In this document: piece after piece, positions 1 to 5,556 of the stretch | Numbering within the stretch: the first letter of the stretch is position 1 | How the letters are laid out: each line of letters begins with the position of its first letter | Origin: Actinomycetes bacterium | GTDB taxonomy: Bacteria > Actinomycetota > Acidimicrobiia > Acidimicrobiales > Palsa-688 | NCBI GenBank assembly: GCA_021821705.1 | Contig: JAKACE010000145.1 | Span: 1 to 5,613, forward strand | DNA: 5,613 bases | Direction: 5' to 3' | Notes under the pieces: generated by a model | The model's database searches: none | The model's input: only the letters and a program-made list of their open reading frames with translations | What the model was told of the DNA's origin: nothing | Position numbers and translations under genes: made by a program

Positions 1-1
1 G

Positions 2-172
2 CGGCGCGAAGCCGGCGCCGCACCTTCCGCCGCTGTGACCGGACGCAGCGAAGCCGAACTGACCGGGGAACTGGGCGAGCTGAGACGTGCGCTCGAGAGA
101 GGCGAGGTGCGACCGGAAGAGTTCGAGCTTCGCCGCGACGAGATCCAAGTGCAGTTGGAGAGGTTCCTCTAG
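2..172 (+). CDS. 3' end of an upstream gene with a SHOCT-like charged tail (partial)
   Basis: The reading frame is open from the left edge to a TAG at 170-172, giving 56 visible residues; the true start lies outside the window. G/C is preferred at third codon positions, which supports real coding. The last 35 or so residues are rich in Glu, Arg and Leu, with the pattern LGELRRALERGEV, then RPEEFELRRDEI, then a terminal LERFL. This resembles the SHOCT (short C-terminal) domain: an amphipathic helix, a Gly turn, an 'EEF' second helix and a closing Leu-rich end. The C-terminus of a gas-vesicle GvpG-like protein is an alternative with similar composition. The catalytic or main domain is not in view, so no function can be given. 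The next gene starts 55 bases downstream in another frame, and no terminator hairpin is evident between them, so some read-through is possible. Confidence 0.6.
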   Translation, partial: RREAGAAPSAAVTGRSEAELTGELGELRRALERGEVRPEEFELRRDEIQVQLERFL

Positions 173-198
173 GCCGCAGGTTGTACACCGTTGGGCTT

Positions 199-226
199 GC
201 GATCTCGCGTTACACTACGCGATCGC
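199..226. promoter_or_regulatory. Palindrome around the -10 box, possible operator
   Basis: TCGCGT at 205-210 and ACGCGA at 217-222 are perfect inverted half-sites around a six-base spacer, which is the candidate -10 box TACACT. The symmetry continues outward: GCGAT at 199-203 mirrors ATCGC at 222-226, with two extra bases on the left arm. The structure ends one base before the ATG codon at 228. A repressor bound here would cover the -10 box and the start site. The symmetry is seen directly; the operator role is inferred. Confidence 0.35.
211..216 (+). promoter_or_regulatory. Candidate -10 box (TACACT) for the SNF2-SWIM operon
   Basis: TACACT fits the actinobacterial TANNNT -10 pattern. It lies 11 bases before the ATG at 228, which would put transcription start around 222-224 and leave a leader of only a few bases. 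That agrees with the lack of any Shine-Dalgarno sequence before the ATG. No good -35 box sits at 16-18 bases; the nearest TTG-type hexamer, TTGGGC at 191-196, is only 14 bases away. The box occupies exactly the spacer of a palindrome, described separately. The promoter is inferred from sequence pattern only. Confidence 0.4.
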
Positions 227-227
227 C

Positions 228-3200
228 ATGATGCCCTCGGACGCTGCAGAGATCGAGGACGACGGGCCCGGGGACCGTGCCGAGACGTCGTTCCTCGATG
301 CCCCGGCGGTGGATCTGGTCTACATGCCCGGCTCCCCGCCCCGCTACGGGACTTTTGCCGTGTACGTCCCGTCCGACCATGTCGCCCCCTCTGGGGCGCA
401 ATGGAGTGGGGGGCCTTCGGGCCACGAGGCTTCGTTCCCCGGGTTGCCCAAGCCGTCCGACGGCGAGTACTTCAGTGGGGGGGTGCAGATCGTGGCACCC
501 AGCCCCCGGGTGCTCCGGCGACGGGAGGCGCCGGCCCACGACGTGGCCATGGCCGACGCCCTGGCCTGGCTGGTGGACCTCGGGGAGCCCTGGAGGTCCC
601 GGCCGTCGATCGCGGCGTGGAGCGGAGCGGTGGTGGCCGGGCTGGGACTTTTGGCCCAGGGTCGGCTCTTTCCGGCGGTCACCCCCGACGGGTGGGACGC
701 GTGGCGAGCCGGACCGCTGGGCCCAGACGACAAAAACCTGCTCGAGCGGGTCGCCGCATCGCTGCCGCCAGCAGCGCACTGCCTGCCGGTCGGCACCCGC
801 TCGCCGCTACGGGTCATGTCGCCCGAGTTCGCGGTACGGGCGCTTTGGGACGCCATGGCCGACTTCTTGGTCCGGACCCGGGCGGCGCCTGCCGTGGCCG
901 GCGGGGAACTCTTCGCTGCCGAGGTCGCCGGCGACGCCGAGCATGTGGCACCGTGGCTGGCCGACGCCGCCCGGCAACCAGAGGGGCGCGCCCGCCTGGG
1001 GCTACGGGTCGTCCTCGACGCAGCGGCTCACCCGCGCTATGAGGACGGCGGAGAGGAAGGTGAGCACGCTCCCGAGCTGGAGCCGAGCCCCGTAGCGGTG
1101 GTGCAGATGACCTCGGTGCTCGATCCGAGCCTCGTGGTCGACGCTGCCGACCTGTTGGCGATGCCGGCGTCTGTCGTGTCGCGCCTCGACCCCGATGCCG
1201 AGGCCAACCTGCTACTCGGCCTCCGGCGCGGCTCGCGGGTATGGGCCCCGCTCGGCAGGCTGTTGTCCGAACGGGTGCCCGCCGCCCTGCCTCTGTCCGA
1301 TGACGAGGTGGAGGACCTCCTCGCCGACGGCGGCGCCGCTCTGTGCTCGGTCGGGATCGACGTGCTCTGGCCCTCGGCTCTGATGTTCGAAGGGCTGAGC
1401 CTGCAGGTGGCGGTGTCGTCACCGCCGGGGGACGAGCAGGGCGCTTTCTCCTTGGAACAGATGGTGAGCTTCGACTGGCGGGTGGCCCTGGCGGGCAGCG
1501 CGTTGTCGGCAGAGGAGATCGAGCATCTGGCCGAGGCGAAGAGGTCGATCGTCCGTCTGCGGGGCAAATGGGTGCACGTCGACGCGGCCCTCATCGCCCG
1601 GGCCCGACAGCGGCGGGAGCGGGCGATGTCGACGGTGGAGGCCCTTGCCGCCGTAATGGCCGGGCAGATATGGGTTGACGGCCACACCGTGCCGGTCGTG
1701 GCCGAGGGGGCCTTTGCGTCGTTCGTCGAGCGGGCCCGCGCTTCGGGCGAGGGCAGCGCTGTGGGCTTTGTCAGACCGGCCGGGTTCGTCGGCGAGCTGC
1801 GCCCGTACCAGGAACGCGGCGTAGCCTGGCTCCGCCAGATGTGCGAGCTGGGCCTCGGTGGCTGTCTGGCCGACGACATGGGGCTCGGCAAGACAGTCCA
1901 GGTCATCGCCTTGCACTTGTTGCGCCAAGGCCTCCCCGGTGAGATCCGGGGCGCCCCCGCGAGAGGGCCCGCTTCGCGCTCGACGCAGTCGGGCCGGCGG
2001 ACAGGAGCCGAGGCAACAACGCTCGTCGTCTGCCCGACCTCCCTGCTCGGCAACTGGGCCCGGGAGTTCCAGCGCTTCGCCCCCGGAGTGACGCTGCGTC
2101 GCTTCTACGGCCCGGCGCGAACCCTCGAGGATCTCCACCAGGGGGAAGTGGTGGTGACCACCTACGGGGTGGCCCGGCGCGATCGGGAACTGCTGGCCGG
2201 GCAGGGCTTCTCGCTGGTGGTCGCCGACGAGGCCCAGCACGCCAAGAACCCCTACTCGGACACAGCCCGGGCGCTTCGGTCCATCGGAGGGACAAACCGG
2301 GTCGCGCTCACGGGTACGCCGGTCGAAAACCGCCTCAGCGAGCTCTGGTCGATCCTGGACTGGACCACCCCTGGCCTGCTCGGGCCCCTCGAGCGGTTCC
2401 GACAGCAGGTCGCCATCCCCATCGAGCGGCGCCGGGACCCGGAGGTGACCGAGCGCCTGGCCCGCATGGTCCGCCCGTTCCTGCTGCGCCGAAAGAAGAC
2501 CGACCCTGCGATCGTTTCCGACCTGCCGCCTCGCATCGTGACAGACCGGGTGGTGAGCCTGACCGAGGAGCAGGTCACCCTCTACGAGGCTGAGGTGCGC
2601 GAGGCCCTCGATGCCATCCGGACCAAGAAGGGGATCGAGCGCCAGGGCCTGGTCTTTCGTTTGATGACCGTTCTGAAGCAGATCTGCAACCATCCCGCTC
2701 AGTACCTGCACCAAGCCGGGCCCGTCGCCGGACGCTCGGGCAAGCTGGCCGCCCTGGAGGAGCTGCTCTGGACACTGTTGGAGGAGGGGGAATCGGCGCT
2801 TGTCTTCTCGCAGTACGTCGAGATGGGCGCGCTGATCGAGCGCCGGCTGGCCCAGCTCGGCATTGCCACGGTGTTCCTGCATGGTTCGCTGTCGGCCCGC
2901 CGGCGCGAGGAGCTGGTCACCACCTTCCAGAGCGGGGCAGTGCCGGTCTTCGTGCTGTCCCTAAAGGCCGGCGGGGTGGGGCTGAACCTGACCCGGGCCA
3001 GTCAGGTGATCCACTACGACCGCTGGTGGAACCCGGCCGTCGAGGACCAGGCCACCGATCGCGCCCACCGCATCGGCCAGGACCGCCCGGTGCAGGTCCA
3101 CCGTCTTGTTGCAGAGGGGACCCTCGAGGACCGCATCGCCGAGATGCTGGAGAACAAGAGGGAGCTGGCCGAGGCCGTCGTCGGTGGCGGGGAGGCGTGG

Positions 3201-3257
3201 ATAGCCGAGCTGTCCGACGACGAGCTTGCTGAACTGGTCGAGCTGGGGACGGCGTGA
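228..3257 (+). CDS. SNF2-family DNA helicase-like ATPase (HelZ type, with DUF3670 region)
   Basis: This encodes a 1009-residue Superfamily 2 SNF2-type ATPase, expected to translocate on double-stranded DNA in the cytoplasm by ATP hydrolysis and to remodel protein-DNA complexes rather than unwind strands. Residues 1-370 form a variable, probably helical N-terminal region. Residues about 375-480 match the SNF2-associated DUF3670 region, with DVLWP at 378, FDW at 415 and RLRGKW at 443-448. The ATPase core begins near LRPYQ at 524. Motif I is ADDMGLGKT (548-556, catalytic K555), motif Ia VVCPTSLLGNW (about 600), motif II DEAQ (667-670) and motif III TGTPVENR (695-702). The C-terminal lobe has VFSQY (859), GGVGLNL (915-921), and RWWNP (932) through DRAHRIGQ (944-951). 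All key residues are intact. Length and architecture agree with mycobacterial HelZ, recalled as about 1010 residues. The ATG at 228 (or the adjacent one at 231) is preferred over a GTG at 87, because that extension overlaps the upstream gene and reads as Arg/Ser-rich non-homologous sequence. It is cotranscribed with the SWIM gene. The precise biological role is unknown. Confidence 0.93.
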   Translation: MMPSDAAEIEDDGPGDRAETSFLDAPAVDLVYMPGSPPRYGTFAVYVPSDHVAPSGAQWSGGPSGHEASFPGLPKPSDGEYFSGGVQIVAPSPRVLRRREAPAHDVAMADALAWLVDLGEPWRSRPSIAAWSGAVVAGLGLLAQGRLFPAVTPDGWDAWRAGPLGPDDKNLLERVAASLPPAAHCLPVGTRSPLRVMSPEFAVRALWDAMADFLVRTRAAPAVAGGELFAAEVAGDAEHVAPWLADAARQPEGRARLGLRVVLDAAAHPRYEDGGEEGEHAPELEPSPVAVVQMTSVLDPSLVVDAADLLAMPASVVSRLDPDAEANLLLGLRRGSRVWAPLGRLLSERVPAALPLSDDEVEDLLADGGAALCSVGIDVLWPSALMFEGLSLQVAVSSPPGDEQGAFSLEQMVSFDWRVALAGSALSAEEIEHLAEAKRSIVRLRGKWVHVDAALIARARQRRERAMSTVEALAAVMAGQIWVDGHTVPVVAEGAFASFVERARASGEGSAVGFVRPAGFVGELRPYQERGVAWLRQMCELGLGGCLADDMGLGKTVQVIALHLLRQGLPGEIRGAPARGPASRSTQSGRRTGAEATTLVVCPTSLLGNWAREFQRFAPGVTLRRFYGPARTLEDLHQGEVVVTTYGVARRDRELLAGQGFSLVVADEAQHAKNPYSDTARALRSIGGTNRVALTGTPVENRLSELWSILDWTTPGLLGPLERFRQQVAIPIERRRDPEVTERLARMVRPFLLRRKKTDPAIVSDLPPRIVTDRVVSLTEEQVTLYEAEVREALDAIRTKKGIERQGLVFRLMTVLKQICNHPAQYLHQAGPVAGRSGKLAALEELLWTLLEEGESALVFSQYVEMGALIERRLAQLGIATVFLHGSLSARRREELVTTFQSGAVPVFVLSLKAGGVGLNLTRASQVIHYDRWWNPAVEDQATDRAHRIGQDRPVQVHRLVAEGTLEDRIAEMLENKRELAEAVVGGGEAWIAELSDDELAELVELGTA
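3245..3249 (+). promoter_or_regulatory. Ribosome binding site GGGGA for the SWIM gene
   Basis: GGGGA lies inside the last helicase codons, four bases before the GTG at 3254. The spacing is slightly short, but together with the four-base stop/start overlap (GTGA) it supports translational coupling: ribosomes finishing the helicase would re-initiate on the SWIM reading frame. It is the main reason to place the SWIM start at 3254. Confidence 0.5.
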
Positions 3258-4441
3258 GCACCCGGCGGTTCGGGGCAACCTGGTGGGGACGTGAGTGGGT
3301 CGACGCGCTGGAGCAGCGGGCCCGCCTGGACCCCAACCGCCTGCCCCGAGGCCGGAGCTATGCCCGGGCCGGAGCGGTCGGCGAGCTGGTCGTGGCGCCC
3401 GGGCAGGTCACAGCGCCGGTACAGGGCTCACGCCGTGCGCCCTACCAGGTGCGGGTGCGAGTACGACCGTTCTCGGCGGACGAGTGGGCGGTGGTCATGG
3501 ACGCCCTGGCAAGCCAGGTCGGCCACGCCGCCGCTCTCCTGGAGGGCGAGCTGGTTCCCGAGGTGGCGGACGACGTCCGCTCCGTCGGGCTCGACCTGCT
3601 CCCCGGTGCCGGCGAGCTGCAGCCGCGCTGCTCGTGCCCGGACTGGGCCGACCCGTGCAAGCACTCGGCGGCGGTCTGCTACCTTGTCGCCGACGAGCTG
3701 GACGGCAACCCGTTCCTGTTGTTCCTGCTACGGGGAAAGAGCAGGGACGAACTGCTCGCCGGCGTACGCCGGCGGCGAGCCCAGGGGGTTGCCGGGCCCG
3801 AGGCCGCGGCGGTTGCAGACACCGCCGTCGACGCAGGGTGGGAAGGCGACGCCGGAGTGGTAGCGCACCAGGCGTGGGCGCCGCGTGAGCGGCCCGACCG
3901 CGCCGCGGTGGCATTGCCCGCACCTCCCCGGCACCCCGGTAGACCGGCCTTGGCTTTCGACCCGGCCCCGCCCGGTGCAGGGGTGGACGCCGGGGCATTG
4001 TTGGCCCTGGCGGTCGATGCCGCCCGTAGGGCCTGGGGGCTGGCCACTCAGGGTGGCCCTTGCGGCCCAGAGCTGAGCTTCGAGCAGGACTGCGCCCGCT
4101 GGGCTGCCTCGATGATCGAGGGTGTTCCGGCCCCGATCGGTTTGGAAGAGCTGGCTCGGCGGGCTGGGGTCACCCGGCGGGAGCTGTTCCTCTGGGGCTT
4201 GGCCTGGAGAGCAGGCGGGCCCGGCGCCCTGGATGCCCTTGTCGAGCCCTGGGTGCCGCAGCCGTCGGCGCTGGCTCCCGGCCGCAAGCTGCTCGGGCCC
4301 GGCGCACGCGCCTCAGCCAACCGCGTCACGCTCGGGGACCGCCAGCTACGCCTTGGGCGCGACGGGAGATGGTACGGGTACCGCAAGGCCCGGGGCGCCT
4401 GGGAGCCAGAGAGCCAGGCCCTCCTACCCGACGCCGACTGA
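3254..4441 (+). CDS. SWIM zinc-finger protein paired with the SNF2 ATPase
   Basis: This 395-residue protein begins at a GTG that overlaps the helicase TGA by four bases (GTGA), so the two form a coupled operon and are probably made together. The N-terminal 120 residues are the conserved segment of this family: WWGREW at 10-15, LDPNRLPRGRSYA, and a VQGSRRAPYQVRVRVRPF strand region. The SWIM zinc site follows as C126-x-C128-x6-C135-x-H137, with both cysteine pairs and the histidine intact. SWIM domains bind Zn and are thought to contact DNA or protein; in eukaryotes they occur in MuDR transposases and Shu-complex recombination factors. Residues 175-260 are an Ala/Pro-rich variable linker. Residues 295-330 (LEELARRAGVT onward) look like a helix-turn-helix. 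The C-terminus ends in an aromatic module, GRDGRWYGYR (369-377), also typical of the family. Its likely role is adaptor or nucleic-acid-binding partner of the upstream ATPase. That is inferred from domain and operon context; no activity is proven by sequence. Confidence 0.9.
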   Translation: MSTRRFGATWWGREWVDALEQRARLDPNRLPRGRSYARAGAVGELVVAPGQVTAPVQGSRRAPYQVRVRVRPFSADEWAVVMDALASQVGHAAALLEGELVPEVADDVRSVGLDLLPGAGELQPRCSCPDWADPCKHSAAVCYLVADELDGNPFLLFLLRGKSRDELLAGVRRRRAQGVAGPEAAAVADTAVDAGWEGDAGVVAHQAWAPRERPDRAAVALPAPPRHPGRPALAFDPAPPGAGVDAGALLALAVDAARRAWGLATQGGPCGPELSFEQDCARWAASMIEGVPAPIGLEELARRAGVTRRELFLWGLAWRAGGPGALDALVEPWVPQPSALAPGRKLLGPGARASANRVTLGDRQLRLGRDGRWYGYRKARGAWEPESQALLPDAD

Positions 4442-4454
4442 GAGCCTCCCCTCG

Positions 4455-4505
4455 CCCAGAGCCCGGCCGGAACGCCTGCGAGGAAGCCAGCCCGCCGGCC
4501 CTGGG
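4455..4505 (+). terminator. Possible hairpin after the SNF2-SWIM operon, no U-tract
   Basis: CCCAG (4455-4459) and GGCCGG (4465-4470) can pair with the contiguous CCGGCCCTGGG (4495-4505), leaving a five-base bulge on the left arm and a loop of about 24 bases. It begins 14 bases after the SWIM stop codon. No T-run follows, so it is not a classical intrinsic terminator, although many actinobacterial terminators lack one. In DNA this GC-rich, such pairing may be chance. Confidence 0.2.
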
Positions 4506-4527
4506 TGGCGGAAGACAAGGCAAGAGA

Positions 4528-4707
4528 TCCGCCGACGGTGACGTCACGGCCTACGGCGATGCCCGCGGCTACGGGGTCGGCCACGATCCCGCCACCGGCC
4601 CCGCCCGCGTCGTGCGGCTGGTAGCGACGCCGGACGCCAAAGGCTACTGGCTGGTCTCGGCCGACGGCAACGCGCAGGCGTTCGGATCGGCGGCGGTGGC
4701 GTCGTAG
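4528..4707 (+). pseudogene. Remnant of a secreted 'ATPDxKGYWLVxxDG' repeat protein
   Basis: In one frame the DNA reads SADGDVTAYGDARGYG, then about 14 residues, then ATPDAKGYWLVSADG and NAQAFGSA, before a TAG at 4705-4707. The two SADG units are 43 codons apart, about the period of tandem, probably beta-propeller-like repeats in large secreted actinobacterial proteins, which carry many copies of 'ATPDGKGYWLV..DGGVFAFGDA'. Only about 1.3 repeats are present. No start codon or Shine-Dalgarno sequence lies in frame between the SWIM stop and this segment, and there is no signal peptide, so it cannot be an intact gene. The frame stays open upstream only by running into the SWIM gene in the wrong frame. 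It is best read as a decayed 3' fragment left by recombination or deletion. The match to the family rests on motif recognition, not a search. Confidence 0.55.
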
Positions 4708-4840
4708 CCGCCGACGTGCCGGCCGTGCAGACCGAGACGGTGGTGGGCTGGTTGGGCGGCGACCTTTACCGGCCGGAGTAAGTAAGCCCAAAGGCCTGAG
4801 GGGTTGGTCGCGGCGCCGCCCGTTGCCGTGCGAGGCAGCT

Positions 4841-5530
4841 TCAACCGACAAGGGACGGCAGAGCAACCTTCCCCGGCGGCCCGTCGTAGACCACGGCCCC
4901 GTCCCGCAAAGCCACGCAACGGTCTGTCCTGGCCGCGTAGTCCAGCTGGTGCGTGGCGACAACGATGCTCACGCCGTCGGTGGCCGTCTCGTCCAGCAGG
5001 GTCTCGAAGGCCTGCCGGCCGGGAGGGTCCAGCCCGATGAACGGTTCGTCCACGACCAGGACAGCCAGAGGCCGCACGAGAGCCAGGACGATCGCCGTCT
5101 TCTGGCGCAGGCCCCGCGAGAAGCGGGCCGGCAGCTCGTCGGCCCGGGCGGACAACCCGAGGCAGTCGAGCAGGTAGGCGGCCCGGTCCTGCCAGTCGTC
5201 GCCGCTGTGGAGCCGGCAGGTGTACTCGATGTGCTCGTTGACCGAGAGGTCGTCGTAGAGGACCGGCTCGTCGGGGAGGTAGGACAGCTGCGCCCGGGCC
5301 CAGAACGAGCCCGCCGGCTCGCCACCGACCTCCACCCTTCCCCCGCTGGGCTCCAGCAACCCGGCCACCATCTTGAGGAAAGTGCTCTTGCCAGACCCGT
5401 TGTGCCCGACCAGGGCCAGGCGCTGCCCGGCAGGCATCTCGAGGTCGAGCGGCTCCAGAGCGACCAGCTCGCCGTAGGACTTGGTGAGCCGCTCGGCCCT
5501 CAGGGCCGGGGCTGCGGCAGGAGCGGTCAT
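4841..5530 (-). CDS. ABC-2-type transporter ATP-binding protein
   Basis: This is a 229-residue cytoplasmic nucleotide-binding subunit, full length for a single-domain ABC ATPase, which would power an exporter of the ABC-2 class; the substrate is unknown. Walker A is GHNGSGKST (42-50). The Q-loop position reads YLPDEP (84-89), with Asp87 where Gln is usual, as often seen in this subfamily. The signature is FSRGLRQK (137-144), a degenerate LSGGQ like the 'YSKGMRQR' form of ABC-2 ATPases. Walker B is VLVVDEP (157-163) with catalytic E162, the D-loop is GLD (166-168), and the switch histidine is H194 (VVATHQLD). Residues 1-9 are an Ala/Pro-rich lead-in. The ATG at 5530 is chosen over an in-frame GTG at 5536, because an AAGG (5540-5543) and a TAAGGT -10-like box suit the ATG and crowd the GTG. 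No permease gene lies downstream, so the membrane partner must lie beyond the right edge or elsewhere. It runs convergent to the SNF2-SWIM operon and is functionally unrelated as far as can be seen. Confidence 0.92.
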   Translation of the reverse strand: MTAPAAAPALRAERLTKSYGELVALEPLDLEMPAGQRLALVGHNGSGKSTFLKMVAGLLEPSGGRVEVGGEPAGSFWARAQLSYLPDEPVLYDDLSVNEHIEYTCRLHSGDDWQDRAAYLLDCLGLSARADELPARFSRGLRQKTAIVLALVRPLAVLVVDEPFIGLDPPGRQAFETLLDETATDGVSIVVATHQLDYAARTDRCVALRDGAVVYDGPPGKVALPSLVG

Positions 5531-5556
5531 CGGCACCGACCTTAGGTGCCGATGAC
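5526..5556. repeat. Perfect 12-base inverted repeat over the ABC ATPase start codon
   Basis: GTCATCGGCACC (5526-5537) and GGTGCCGATGAC (5545-5556) are exact reverse complements around a seven-base spacer (5538-5544), which carries the candidate -10 box or AAGG. Each arm contains an ATG reading outward: 5530 on the minus strand and 5552 on the plus strand. It could be an operator, or, if transcribed, a hairpin that hides the start codon in its stem. The symmetry is certain; the role is inferred. Confidence 0.6.
5539..5544 (-). promoter_or_regulatory. Candidate -10 box (TAAGGT) or Shine-Dalgarno for the ABC ATPase
   Basis: On the minus strand TAAGGT fits TANNNT and ends eight bases before the ATG at 5530, the spacing expected of a leaderless transcript starting at or next to the ATG. 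The same bases include AAGG, which could serve as a weak ribosome binding site eight or nine bases from the ATG if transcription begins farther upstream. No convincing -35 box is present. The two readings cannot be separated from sequence alone. Confidence 0.35.

Larger units (their letters stand above)
4442..4840. other. Gene-free interval between convergent genes
   Basis: About 400 bases separate the SWIM stop codon from the stop codon of the minus-strand ABC ATPase. The interval holds the weak hairpin at 4455-4505, the repeat-protein remnant at 4528-4707, and a short second reading frame ending in TAA at 4779-4781. In the last 60 bases I see only short palindromes, such as GCGGCGCCGC at 4810-4819, and no T-rich terminator for either gene. 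No tRNA, insertion-sequence ends or repeat array is visible. Confidence 0.6.

Noticed and set aside
1..21. Inverted repeat GCGGCGC / GCGCCGC with a seven-base loop
   Set aside because: It lies inside coding sequence and is made only of G and C in a GC-rich region; such matches arise by chance.
87..227. In-frame N-terminal extension of the SNF2 protein from a GTG at 87
   Set aside because: It overlaps the upstream coding end in another frame, reads as Arg/Ser/Cys-rich nonsense-like sequence, and runs through the palindromic promoter region. The ATG at 228 gives the expected family length.
477..483. Run of seven G inside the SNF2 gene, considered as a phase-variation or sequencing-error site
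   Set aside because: The frame reads correctly through it (Ser-Gly-Gly-Val-Gln) and the gene is intact. A single G7 tract is unremarkable at this base composition.
1419..2882. 487-codon open frame on the minus strand
   Set aside because: It is antisense to the SNF2 DUF3670 region and ATPase core. Long antisense frames are expected in DNA with very high third-position GC, and the translation shows no recognisable domain.
4060..4527. Plus-strand open frame that would join the SWIM region to the repeat remnant as one 215-codon gene
   Set aside because: Its start lies inside the SWIM gene in the wrong frame, and the translation before about 4528 is a shadow of the SWIM C-terminus. Only the last part resembles a known family.
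4824..4837. Short hairpin TGCC / GGCA just past the ABC ATPase stop, considered as its terminator
   Set aside because: The stem is only four pairs and no T-run follows on the minus strand.
4823..5545. 240-codon plus-strand open frame over the ABC ATPase
   Set aside because: It is antisense to an ATPase with all diagnostic motifs; the plus-strand translation is Pro/Gln/Arg-rich with no domain.
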